Assembly (NCBI GenBank): GCA_964564735.1
Contig: CAZMCH010000028.1
Coordinates: 1-42,673 of the forward strand
Direction: 5' to 3'
DNA from: CAZMCH01 sp964564735
GTDB taxonomy: Bacteria > Poribacteria > DTPJ01
Length of the DNA: 42,673 bases
Under the pieces are notes generated by a model. The model made no database searches and was not told where the DNA came from. It was given only the letters and a program-made list of their open reading frames with translations. The stretch's first letter is position 1. Each line of letters begins with the position of its first letter. A program made the translations under genes and the position numbers. Positions 1-7,572 of this stretch are shown here, piece by piece.

Positions 1-2
1 AT

Positions 3-194
3 GAGAAAAATAATTCTGCTAGAGTTGTTGTCCCTAACGATCAATTGTCTTTGGCAATAGGTCGCAAAGGGCAAAACGTTCGTCTTGCAGCAAAGCTTAC
101 TGGCTGGAGCATCGATATAAAGAGCCAATCACAAGCAGAATCCGAAGCGAAGGTTAATATAGCAAAGACTATATTTAAATCTACACCAGAATAG
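3..194 (+). CDS. nusA: Transcription termination/antitermination factor NusA, C-terminal end (5' truncated)
   Basis: Only the last 63 codons lie in the window, open from the left edge to a TAG. The peptide contains VVVPNDQLSLAIGRKGQNVR followed by LAAKLTGW, the typical second KH domain of NusA with its G-x-x-G-type loop (GRKG). NusA binds RNA polymerase and nascent RNA and modulates pausing, termination and antitermination. The tail after the KH domain is short and ends in STPE, so there is no extra C-terminal acidic repeat as in E. coli NusA. It sits 36 nt ahead of ylxR, the standard nusA-ylxR-infB order, and is presumably cotranscribed with it. Confidence 0.93.
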   Translation, partial: EKNNSARVVVPNDQLSLAIGRKGQNVRLAAKLTGWSIDIKSQSQAESEAKVNIAKTIFKSTPE

Positions 195-230
195 ACAAAG
201 CTAAAAAACTTTTTAGTATAGCTAATAAAA

Positions 231-509
231 ATGAAAATTCCCAAAAGAACATGTATTGGATGCTATCAAGTAATGGCAAAAAAAGACCTTATTAGGCTTA
301 TTATTAAAAATGATAATTCAATAATGATCGACCTAAAAGCCAACAATAAAGGCAGAGGGACTTATGTATGTCGCAATGAAAACTGCATAAATAGGGCTAT
401 TAGAACAGAAAGGCTTAATAGAGCATTTAGAATATCTCTAAATTCCACTATAAAGATTGATCCGTGTGCCATTGAGCATACAAAGAAAAACTTATTAGCA
501 ATTTTATAA
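231..509 (+). CDS. ylxR: YlxR family RNA-binding protein (DUF448)
   Basis: 92 residues beginning KIPKRTCIGCYQ, the RTCIGC signature of the YlxR/DUF448 family, with a second CxxxxC-like pair later (YVCRNENC). Family members are small basic proteins encoded between nusA and infB. In other bacteria YlxR has been linked to RNase P and to transcription regulation; its role here is inferred only from family and position. The ATG at 231 has no clear Shine-Dalgarno (only AATAAAA precedes it), so it may depend on coupling with nusA translation ending at 194. Lys/Arg-rich composition fits RNA binding. Confidence 0.88.
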   Translation: MKIPKRTCIGCYQVMAKKDLIRLIIKNDNSIMIDLKANNKGRGTYVCRNENCINRAIRTERLNRAFRISLNSTIKIDPCAIEHTKKNLLAIL

Positions 510-574
510 CATTAATTAATGCGACTTACAGCTATAGCTTTTAACTGAAATCGCAATTTTGGAGGCATTTGAAC

Positions 575-2539
575 TTGGATCATCATATTCATAAAGGTAA
601 AAACATTAGAGTATATGAGTTAGCAAAAGAGCTTCAAATGTCCAATAGAGAACTCATAAAGAAACTAAATGCTTACGGAGTTGATGTCAAAAGCCACATG
701 AGTTCAATCGATGATGATACTCTCGAGTTGATCTTGGCAGAAATCGGTGAGGCAAAAACTGAACCCGAGCCAGAACCAAAAATTGAGCCTGAGATTCCAA
801 AAGCAGAAGAAGGAATCACTGTTAGTGGTCTTGCGACTCTGTTGGATGTTAAGAAGACTGATCTAGTAAAAACGCTGATGCAATTGGGTATTATGGCAAA
901 TATTAATCAGCGTCTTGATTTTGAAACCTTAAAATCCCTATCGGAAAAATATAAATTTGAACCTACTAAAAAAATCTCTGTTGAAGAACGTTTGGAGATG
1001 GAAATTCCTAGCGATCCGAAGGACCTTAAACCACGTCCACCTGTTGTTACTATCATGGGGCATGTCAATCACGGAAAAACATCTTTACTTGATGCAATTA
1101 GAAAAACAAAAGTTATGGAATCAGAAGCAGGTGGTATTACTCAGCACATAGGGGCTTATAGTGTAAGCCTAGAAAAGGGAAACGTTGTTTTTCTTGATAC
1201 TCCGGGACATGAAGCTTTTACAAAAATGCGTGCCAGAGGCGCTCAAGTCACTGATGTTGTTGTTCTTGTAGTCGCCGCTGATGACGGTGTTATGCCACAG
1301 ACAATTGAGGCAATCAATCATGCAAAAGCAGCAAACGTTCCTATCGTAGTCGCTGTTAACAAAATCGACAAAGAAAACGCAAAACCCGAAAGAATTAGAC
1401 AACAGCTTGCTGAATACGGTTTAATACCAGAAGAATGGGGCGGAAATACCATCTTTGTCGATATCTCTGCAAAATCTGGTATTGGTATAGATGATTTACT
1501 TGAAAACATACTTCTTGAGGCTGAACTCCTTGAACTCACTGGTAATCCAAATAGACCAGCAAGAGGAACCGTTATTGAAGCCCAAATGAATAAAAGTCGT
1601 GGACCGGTTGTTAATCTGCTTATTCAGGATGGAACTTTGAGGATTGGAGACTTCTTTATTGCAGGCGATTACGAAGGGAAGATCCGAGCAATGATTAACG
1701 ATAAGGGGAAAAGCATACAAGAAGCCTATCCATCGACACCTATTGAAATATTGGGATGTTCTGGTGTTCCCGAAGCAGGTGATAAATTCTATGTCGTTGC
1801 TGATGAAAGAGAAGCAAAAGAAATAAGCGAATCACGCATGAATGCAAGTATTGAAAAAGACAGAGCATCAACAGCAAGAAAATCTCTTGATCTATATCAA
1901 ATGATTAAAGATGGTAAAGTCAAAGACCTAAACCTTATCATTAAAGGGGACGTTCAGGGATCAATTGAGGCACTTTCAGAATCACTCCAAACTCTGGGAA
2001 CTGAAGAAGTCAAAATCAATATGATACATAGCGCAGTTGGTAATATTACTGAAAATGACGTGATGTTGGCTTCTGCATCAAATGCCATGATCATTGGCTT
2101 TAATGTCCGTCCAACTGCACAAGCAAGTAAACTCGCTGAAAAAGAAGGCATTAATATCAAGATTTATAATGTAATATATCAAGCCATTTCTGACGTGAAA
2201 ACTGCTGTTGAGGGATTGCTTGAGCCAGAAACAAGAGAGGTTATTCTTGGTAGACTGCAAGTTATAGAGACTTTTGTTATCTCTCGTATTGGAACTGTCG
2301 CTGGATGTCGTGTTGATAGTGGGCGTGTATTGCGTAATTCGTCTATTAGGGTTATTCGTAATAATAGAATCATATTTGACGGAAAAATTAGTTCCCTTAA
2401 AAGATTTAGCGATGATGTTCGTGAGGTTACTTTAGGTCAGGAATGTGGTATCTTATTAGATGGCTTTAATGATTATCTATTTGGTGATATTCTTGAAGCC
2501 TACACTTTTGAACAGATTCCTGCCAAACTTGATAGGTAA
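575..2539 (+). CDS. infB: Translation initiation factor IF-2
   Basis: GTPase that places initiator fMet-tRNA on the 30S subunit and promotes subunit joining. About 655 residues, on the short side for bacterial IF-2, with two IF2_N-type helical modules (roughly 10-55 and 85-135) joined by an acidic Glu/Pro linker. The G domain has GHVNHGKT (G1), a GGITQHIGAY switch I, DTPGHE (G3), NKID (G4) and SAK (G5), then domains II, III and the C2 fMet-tRNA domain. G1 is unusual: the near-universal GHVDHGKT has Asn for Asp. Two TTG starts exist, 569 and 575; I chose 575 because it lies 9 nt after GGAGG (561-565), whereas 569 is only 3 nt away. It is part of the nusA-infB-rbfA-truB operon. Confidence 0.96.
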   Translation: MDHHIHKGKNIRVYELAKELQMSNRELIKKLNAYGVDVKSHMSSIDDDTLELILAEIGEAKTEPEPEPKIEPEIPKAEEGITVSGLATLLDVKKTDLVKTLMQLGIMANINQRLDFETLKSLSEKYKFEPTKKISVEERLEMEIPSDPKDLKPRPPVVTIMGHVNHGKTSLLDAIRKTKVMESEAGGITQHIGAYSVSLEKGNVVFLDTPGHEAFTKMRARGAQVTDVVVLVVAADDGVMPQTIEAINHAKAANVPIVVAVNKIDKENAKPERIRQQLAEYGLIPEEWGGNTIFVDISAKSGIGIDDLLENILLEAELLELTGNPNRPARGTVIEAQMNKSRGPVVNLLIQDGTLRIGDFFIAGDYEGKIRAMINDKGKSIQEAYPSTPIEILGCSGVPEAGDKFYVVADEREAKEISESRMNASIEKDRASTARKSLDLYQMIKDGKVKDLNLIIKGDVQGSIEALSESLQTLGTEEVKINMIHSAVGNITENDVMLASASNAMIIGFNVRPTAQASKLAEKEGINIKIYNVIYQAISDVKTAVEGLLEPETREVILGRLQVIETFVISRIGTVAGCRVDSGRVLRNSSIRVIRNNRIIFDGKISSLKRFSDDVREVTLGQECGILLDGFNDYLFGDILEAYTFEQIPAKLDR

Positions 2540-2559
2540 GAACAATATTTATAATTAAA

Positions 2560-2841
2560 ATGCATGTTGGAATTTGCACATTACATTTTCGGATTATCAG
2601 CAGTCATTCTCTCAAAGAAAAACGGCGTATAATTAAAAGCATAAAAGACAGGGTTCGAAGCAAGTTTAATGTCTCTATTGCCGAAGTCGATGCTCTGGAT
2701 AGTTGGCAATGGGCGGTTATTGGTATTGCTTGCGTCTCAAATGACTCTGGATTCGCCAACAGTGTTCTATCAAATGTTGTCAGTTTTGTTGAAGATATGC
2801 GCATGGCGGAACTTATTGATTATAATATTGAAATTCAGTAA
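2560..2841 (+). CDS. ylxP: YlxP family protein (DUF503)
   Basis: 93 residues with the family hallmarks HVGICTLHFRI near the N-terminus and SLKEKRRIIKSIKDRVRSKF, then the AEVDALDSWQWAVIGIACVS strand-helix region typical of DUF503. YlxP proteins are conserved small proteins encoded between infB and rbfA in many bacteria. Their role is not settled, although the neighbourhood implies ribosome maturation or translation. It begins 20 nt after infB and ends 21 nt before rbfA, with no strong Shine-Dalgarno visible. Length and position match the usual arrangement, so the call is secure at family level only. Confidence 0.88.
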   Translation: MHVGICTLHFRIISSHSLKEKRRIIKSIKDRVRSKFNVSIAEVDALDSWQWAVIGIACVSNDSGFANSVLSNVVSFVEDMRMAELIDYNIEIQ

Positions 2842-2862
2842 TTACTAGAAAGATACTTAATT

Positions 2863-3240
2863 ATGGCACAACGTAGAAGACCCGGAAGGCTTAGTGAATT
2901 AATGCAACAGGAACTCAGCGACATTCTACGCAAACAAGTCAAAGACCCTAGAGTTGCGGAATTTTGCACTATTATGCGTGTAGATGTCTCTGACGACCTT
3001 AGATATGCAAAGGTGCTTGTTAGCATTATGGGCGATGAAAGCCAACAAAAAAGCACAATGATTGGATTAAAAAACGCTACAGGATTTATTAGAAGAGAAA
3101 TCGGGCATAGAATCGGACTCAGATTTACACCAGAATTATCATTTACTCTTGATAATTCTGTTGAATATAGTTTTAAGATCGATAAGCTAATCAGAGATTT
3201 TCGTGAAAACAATAATATTAGCGATGATCAGGAGTTATAG
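2863..3240 (+). CDS. rbfA: Ribosome-binding factor A
   Basis: 125-residue KH-fold protein that assists late maturation of the 30S subunit (16S 5' end). Recognisable features are the N-terminal RPGRLSELMQQELSDILRKQ helix, VKDPRV, and the central DVSDDLRYAKVLVSIMGDE strand region, followed by FIRREIGHRIGLRFTPELSF, the most conserved RbfA segment. Normal length for the family. It sits between ylxP and nrnA in the canonical order and overlaps nothing; only a weak AGAAAG precedes the ATG. Confidence 0.95.
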   Translation: MAQRRRPGRLSELMQQELSDILRKQVKDPRVAEFCTIMRVDVSDDLRYAKVLVSIMGDESQQKSTMIGLKNATGFIRREIGHRIGLRFTPELSFTLDNSVEYSFKIDKLIRDFRENNNISDDQEL

Positions 3241-3252
3241 CAGAAGAAAATT

Positions 3253-4257
3253 ATGGTAAAACCAGAAATAATAGATGATATTTTAGCCACAATCGCTGAA
3301 CATAAGACCTTTATGATCTCCTCTCATGTTAATTCTGATGGAGATTCCATAGGCTCACAGCTTGCTTTTTATTCATTCTTAAAAGAACTTGACAAAAATG
3401 CTTATATCGTCAATGTTGATCCTGTACCTGTGCGTTATAGATTCCTACCGTATTCAGACATTCTAATAACACAAACAGAATTTAAAAATACGATTCTGCC
3501 CGATAAAATTGAATCTGCAATAATACTTGATAGTGGGAGCCTAGCTAGAATTGGTGAAGAAATATCCTCACAAATACCTTCTGATTCCCTTATTATCAAC
3601 ATCGATCATCATTCAAGCAATGAGTATTTTGGCAAATATAATCTTGTAAATACCGAAGCATGTGCGACAGGTGAATTAGTTTTTGACATTATCAAGCATA
3701 GCGGGATAAAAATCGGCTATGATCGAGCTATTTGCCTTTATACTGCAATACTCACTGACACTGGCGGATTTAAATTTACTAATACAAATTCAAAAGCACA
3801 TCTAATTTCAGCAGAATTGATAGAGGAAGGAGTAAAACCAGAATATATAAACGAAATGGTATATGATATTGTGCCTTATAAAAAGGCAAAGCTTTTTGGT
3901 ATGTCATTACAAACTTTGATGGTTAGCTCTGATTCCAGAATTGCTTGGATGTCCGTTACAAATGAAATGTATAACAAGACACAAACTAAGGCAGAAGATA
4001 CCGAAGGCTTTATCGATTATGTTCGTTCTATTGAAAATGTGGAAATTGCCCTATTTTTCAGGGAAATTGAGAACGGCAACGTAAAGGTAAGTCTGAGATC
4101 AAAAAATTCAGCCAATAGACAACCTATCAACGTAAAAGACATTGCAAGTTATTTTGGGGGCGGAGGTCATGCTTTTGCCGCTGGCAGTTTCATCGAAAAG
4201 CCCTTAAATGAGGCAATAGAGATTGTCTTGGAAAAAGTCCAGAAGGCTATGAACTAA
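3253..4257 (+). CDS. nrnA: Bifunctional oligoribonuclease / PAP phosphatase NrnA (DHH family)
   Basis: 334 residues of the DHH/DHHA1 superfamily. Metal-binding motifs are visible in order: HVNSDGDSIGSQ (motif I), the ILDSG region (II), NIDHHSSN (III, the DHH triad) and DTGGFKFTNT (IV). The C-terminal DHHA1 domain carries FGGGGHAFAAGS. Family members hydrolyse 2-5-mer nanoRNAs and 3'-phosphoadenosine 5'-phosphate in the cytoplasm. The gene follows rbfA by 12 nt, and its TAA overlaps the truB ATG by one base (TAATG), so the two are translationally coupled. Whether both activities are present cannot be read from sequence. Confidence 0.9.
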   Translation: MVKPEIIDDILATIAEHKTFMISSHVNSDGDSIGSQLAFYSFLKELDKNAYIVNVDPVPVRYRFLPYSDILITQTEFKNTILPDKIESAIILDSGSLARIGEEISSQIPSDSLIINIDHHSSNEYFGKYNLVNTEACATGELVFDIIKHSGIKIGYDRAICLYTAILTDTGGFKFTNTNSKAHLISAELIEEGVKPEYINEMVYDIVPYKKAKLFGMSLQTLMVSSDSRIAWMSVTNEMYNKTQTKAEDTEGFIDYVRSIENVEIALFFREIENGNVKVSLRSKNSANRQPINVKDIASYFGGGGHAFAAGSFIEKPLNEAIEIVLEKVQKAMN

Positions 4258-5189
4258 TGGATGGCATCTTAGTTATAAACAAACCAGCAGGAATGACGTC
4301 TCATGATGTAGTTGCAAAGCTACGATGGATCTTAAAAGAAAAAAGAATCGGGCATACTGGAACGCTTGATCCTGATGCTACAGGGGTTTTGGTGGTATCT
4401 ATTGGAAAAGCCACCAGAATTATACAATTCCTTGATGATAGCGAAAAAATCTATGAAGGAACGATAGTTTTTGGTATTCAGACAGACAGCATGGATGCAA
4501 GCGGACAGATTATAAAAATATCCGATAGCAGTGAACTTACTTCTGATGAAATTGATCTTGTTTTTAAGAGTTTCGTTGGTGAAATTTCACAGATTCCACC
4601 GATGGTTTCTGCTGTAAAAGTTGGTGGAGAGCGTTTATATAAGCTAGCACGTCAGGGAAAAACTATTGACAGAGAAGCACGAAAAATCAATATTTTTGAA
4701 TTTGAGTTAACAAAATTTTATAAAGAATATTTTGATGATAAAATCTTTTCAAAGGCTGATTTTCTCGTTAAATGCTCAAGAGGAACTTATATAAGGGCTT
4801 TGGCTTCTGATGTTGGCGAAAAACTTGGATGTGGAGCGCATCTTTCGAGACTTGTTAGGACAAAATCAGGTGTTTTTTCGATAAAAGACTCTATTGAACT
4901 TGATGATATAAAAAAAGACCCGAATATAGCTTATTCCGTTTTGATTGATATTGGCGATGCTTTGGCTTTTATGCCGACAATATTTATTGATGATCCAAAT
5001 TCCAAGAGATTCACAAATGGTATTCAGATAAGCGATTCCGATGTCATAAGTCGTGACGGTGAGTTTGATGATAATGGCTTTTTGAGGGTTTATAATCAAA
5101 AAAAGACTTTTCTTGGTATTGGCAAAGCTATAAAAAACGATAATCAATCGGTTATTTACAAGCCGATTAAAGTCTTAGCCAATCAGTAA
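4257..5189 (+). CDS. truB: tRNA pseudouridine(55) synthase TruB
   Basis: 310 residues. It converts U55 in the T-loop of tRNAs to pseudouridine. The N-terminal motif DGILVINKPAGMTSHDVV and the catalytic loop HTGTLDPDATGVL (Asp of GTLDP is the nucleophile) are intact. FVGEISQIPPMVSAVKVGGERLY and CSRGTYIRALASDVGEKLGC complete the catalytic core, and a short PUA-like tail follows. The start ATG overlaps the nrnA stop codon, and ribF follows immediately. Position and all motifs agree with the standard bacterial enzyme. Confidence 0.96.
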   Translation: MDGILVINKPAGMTSHDVVAKLRWILKEKRIGHTGTLDPDATGVLVVSIGKATRIIQFLDDSEKIYEGTIVFGIQTDSMDASGQIIKISDSSELTSDEIDLVFKSFVGEISQIPPMVSAVKVGGERLYKLARQGKTIDREARKINIFEFELTKFYKEYFDDKIFSKADFLVKCSRGTYIRALASDVGEKLGCGAHLSRLVRTKSGVFSIKDSIELDDIKKDPNIAYSVLIDIGDALAFMPTIFIDDPNSKRFTNGIQISDSDVISRDGEFDDNGFLRVYNQKKTFLGIGKAIKNDNQSVIYKPIKVLANQ

Positions 5190-5204
5190 TTGGGCAGAAA
5201 TTTT

Positions 5205-6134
5205 ATGGAAAATAAATCACTCCAAAAGGGCGTTGTAATTAGCTTTGGTGTCTTTGATGGAGTTCATATAGGTCATCAGCTATTGATTCGCTGTATGTTG
5301 GATCGGGCAAAAAAGCTTGATTTGGAAACGGTTGTTATAACTTTTGATCCTCATCCTGCACAATCAATAATAGGAAAGTCTCCTCCACTCATAACAACAT
5401 TATCAAAGAAGGTTGAGATATTAAAATCGCTTGGAATTGATAAAGTAGTTGTTGAGGATTTTAACGAAGAGTTTTCTCAGCTTTCGCCAGAGGAATTTGT
5501 AAGAGATATTCTTATTGGCAGATTTAATGCTCGTGAGATCATCGTTGGTTATGATTGTGCCTTTGGCAAAGACAGGGCTGGCGATAAACGAATACTCAAG
5601 AAACTGGGTGAAAAATTCGGTGCGACTGTTGATATTGTTGATCCATATAATCTCAAAGGCGAGATTGTTAGTAGCACAAGGGTTAGAAATGCCATATTGA
5701 ATGGTGATCTTGAATTAGTAAATATAATGCTTGGCAGGGAGTATTCAATTTCTGGCAAAATCGTTTCAGGAAAAGGGATCGGAAATAAGATCGGTTATGC
5801 TACTGCCAATCTTGATACAAAAAACGAAGTCCTCCCTCCATCAGGCGTCTATGCGATTAGGGCTATTGTAAACAATAAGGTTTATGATGGTATCCTCAAT
5901 ATGGGAACTCAACCAACTTTGGGGGATGGTAAATTTAGGATTGAGGCGCATCTCCTTGATTTTAATGGTATTAAGCTATATGAAAAGGAAATGGAAGTCT
6001 TTTTTGTCCAAAAAATTCGTAATGAGAGGGCTTTCCCATCGACAGATGAGCTTGTAAAACAAATCAAAGAGGATGTAATAAATGCTAGAAAGATATTAAA
6101 AAACAGGAATTGTCTAAAAATGTCTTTAAAATGA
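5205..6134 (+). CDS. ribF: Bifunctional riboflavin kinase / FAD synthetase
   Basis: About 309 residues in two domains. The N-terminal FMN adenylyltransferase domain has SFGVFDGVHIGHQ and TFDPHPAQ, with SSTRVRNAIL closing it. The C-terminal flavokinase domain has the ISGKIVSGKGIGNKIGYATANL phosphate loop split over about 5750-5820, then GVYAI, NMGTQPTLGDG and the E-A-H-L-L-D-F catalytic strand. Together they turn riboflavin into FMN and FAD. I prefer ATG 5205 over TTG 5190 because the latter would abut the truB stop with no ribosome-binding site, but neither has a strong one. This is the usual last gene of the nusA-truB cluster. Confidence 0.93.
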   Translation: MENKSLQKGVVISFGVFDGVHIGHQLLIRCMLDRAKKLDLETVVITFDPHPAQSIIGKSPPLITTLSKKVEILKSLGIDKVVVEDFNEEFSQLSPEEFVRDILIGRFNAREIIVGYDCAFGKDRAGDKRILKKLGEKFGATVDIVDPYNLKGEIVSSTRVRNAILNGDLELVNIMLGREYSISGKIVSGKGIGNKIGYATANLDTKNEVLPPSGVYAIRAIVNNKVYDGILNMGTQPTLGDGKFRIEAHLLDFNGIKLYEKEMEVFFVQKIRNERAFPSTDELVKQIKEDVINARKILKNRNCLKMSLK

Positions 6135-6170
6135 TTGTTTGTATCAATTCCAAACTTAGAAGGATAAAAA

Positions 6171-6956
6171 ATGTTCAAAAAAAACTTAATTTCAACTGCA
6201 ATTATAATCACACTAATAATTATAGTAACACAAGCATTTGCAGCAGATGGATTTGATTATATTCCAGATGCAAACACTCTTGCGCTCTGGCATTTTGATT
6301 CAGATAACGGAGACAAGATAAAAGATGCTTCACCAAACAAATTTGATGGTGCAATTGAGGGAAAATCTCAATTTGGTGATGAAGGCTGGAAGAAAGATGG
6401 AGAAAAAGGAAAGGCTTTTGTTTTTGATGGCACGACAGTTATCAATGTGGGAAAAGTCAAAAAGCTTATAAAACCTGAAGCAATGACTATTGAAGCATGG
6501 CTTTTCCCTGATGACCTTTCTGGATGGAAACTTATATGCTGTAACTGGGGTGGGGCTGTTGTTGGCGCATGGCATTTTGGCGTTGAGGCAGGGACCCCAA
6601 AATTACATCTAACAAACAAAGCTGGCACAACAGCTTTTGCTGGCGATGGAAAGATTGAAGTTGGCAAGTGGCAGCATGTTGCAGGAACTTATGATGGAAA
6701 ATCCATAAAAGTTTATATAAATGGAATACCTGCTGGCGAAAGTAAGTTTGAGGGTGAATTAAAAGATAACGACATGGACGTCGTTATAGGTAGCAAAGAT
6801 TCAAGAGAGTATCAATGGAAGGGCAGAATGGACGAAGTGAGAATCAGCGATAAAGCACGTGAACCAAAGGAACTAAGTCCAAATATGACCGCACCTATGG
6901 CTGTTAGACCTACTGCCAAAGTGGCTACAACTTGGGCTGATGTTAAAGCTTTCTAA
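6171..6956 (+). CDS. Secreted LamG-like (concanavalin A-like) domain protein
   Basis: 261 residues with a signal peptide (basic MFKK, hydrophobic run of about 17, cleavage near AFA-ADG). The rest is one LamG/Laminin_G_3 jelly-roll: LALWHFDSDNGD, KAFVFDGTTVINVG, MTIEAWLF, WQHVAGTYDGKSIKVYINGI and RMDEVRISDKAREPKE are the standard strands of this domain. Such domains usually bind carbohydrate or act as adhesion modules; no catalytic residues are evident. A short tail, VATTWADVKAF, follows the domain, and I recall similar ATTW-containing tails on LamG proteins of sponge-associated and groundwater lineages (unverified). It interrupts the usual ribF-rpsO adjacency and has its own Shine-Dalgarno, AGAAGGA. 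Confidence 0.85.
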   Translation: MFKKNLISTAIIITLIIIVTQAFAADGFDYIPDANTLALWHFDSDNGDKIKDASPNKFDGAIEGKSQFGDEGWKKDGEKGKAFVFDGTTVINVGKVKKLIKPEAMTIEAWLFPDDLSGWKLICCNWGGAVVGAWHFGVEAGTPKLHLTNKAGTTAFAGDGKIEVGKWQHVAGTYDGKSIKVYINGIPAGESKFEGELKDNDMDVVIGSKDSREYQWKGRMDEVRISDKAREPKELSPNMTAPMAVRPTAKVATTWADVKAF

Positions 6957-7056
6957 AGCTGGCTAACTTTGATATGAAATGAACCCTCTTAGACTCCTTA
7001 AAAAAGGAAGATCAAGGGGGGCATAAAATAGCATTTTTTGACGATTACATTTTACG

Positions 7057-7085
7057 TTTACAAGAGTAAATATTTATGTTATATT
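7057..7085 (+). promoter_or_regulatory. Putative sigma-70 promoter for rpsO-pnp
   Basis: TTTACA (7057-7062), a 17-nt spacer, then TATATT (7080-7085). It lies about 70 nt ahead of the rpsO ATG in the gap after the LamG gene, where an imperfect GC-rich hairpin followed by TTTTTT (about 6990-7039) may terminate upstream transcription. Prediction is from consensus only. Confidence 0.5.
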
Positions 7086-7097
7086 AAATACATAATG

Positions 7098-7119
7098 TAG
7101 GCTTAAATTAATAAGCCTA
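7098..7119 (+). promoter_or_regulatory. Perfect hairpin in the rpsO leader
   Basis: TAGGCTTA (7098-7105) and TAAGCCTA (7112-7119) form an 8-bp stem with a 6-nt AATTAA loop, 38 nt before the rpsO start. There is no T-run after it, so it is not a terminator. S15 autoregulates by binding its own leader in several bacteria, and this hairpin is a candidate element for that, by inference. Confidence 0.4.
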
Positions 7120-7157
7120 GATGGAACTAATAAAAAACCATTATTGGAGGTTATTGA

Positions 7158-7427
7158 ATGGCATTTACTTCGGAATCAAAAAAAGAAATAATCGAAAAAT
7201 ACAGGCTTCATGATACTGATACTGGATCATCAGAAGTACAGATCGCAATACTAAGCGAGAGAATATCATATTTAACAGAACATCTAAAATCTCACAAAAA
7301 CGATCATCATACTAGATATGGATTGCTTAGGCTTGTTAGACATCGCCAAAGGCTTCTGAATTATCTTCATAAAATTGATCCCTCCCGCTATGCAATTTTG
7401 ATCAATAAGATTGGCATTAGAGGATAG
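7158..7427 (+). CDS. rpsO: 30S ribosomal protein S15
   Basis: 89 residues, exactly the usual S15 length. Diagnostic segments are DTGSSEVQIAILSERI, the LTEHLKSHKNDHHTRYGLLRLV RNA-binding helix-loop with the His-Asp-His motif, and RRRLLNYL-type RQRLLNYLHKIDPSRY. It binds the 16S central domain as a primary assembly protein. GGAGG sits 8 nt ahead of the ATG. The rpsO-pnp pair is a classic bacterial operon, and the leader has its own promoter and hairpin. Confidence 0.97.
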   Translation: MAFTSESKKEIIEKYRLHDTDTGSSEVQIAILSERISYLTEHLKSHKNDHHTRYGLLRLVRHRQRLLNYLHKIDPSRYAILINKIGIRG

Positions 7428-7483
7428 ATTATTATAGCATGTTATATTTCAAAATGAATAGTGAATGGGAGCAAAAAAATTGA

Positions 7484-7572
7484 GGAGGTGTAAATTCTTG
7501 GACCCGGTTATTTGGCAGATTTTTATTATTTAATAACAATATGCCCGATAACAAAGCAAACCAAGAATTAAC
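7484..7572 (+). promoter_or_regulatory. pnp leader: Shine-Dalgarno bridged to its start codon by a hairpin
   Basis: A strong GAGGAGGTG ribosome-binding site (GGAGG at 7484-7488) lies 84 nt before the only plausible pnp start (TTG 7573), and nothing like a Shine-Dalgarno is nearer. Between them, AATTCTTGG (7493-7501) is perfectly complementary to CCAAGAATT (7561-7569). Inside that, GTTAT (7507-7511) pairs with ATAAC (7548-7552) and GGCA (7514-7517) with TGCC (7542-7545). With the hairpin folded, 4 nt remain on the 5' side and 3 nt on the 3' side, giving an effective spacing of about 7 nt. Folded leader RNA is known to bridge Shine-Dalgarno and start in phage T4 gene 38. The same stem could also be a target for RNase III-type autoregulation as in E. 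coli pnp. Confidence 0.6.

Noticed and set aside
7498..7572. Frameshift in the 5' end of pnp
   Set aside because: The frame from TTG 7573 already gives a complete PNPase N-terminus; upstream sequence is better explained as a folded leader.
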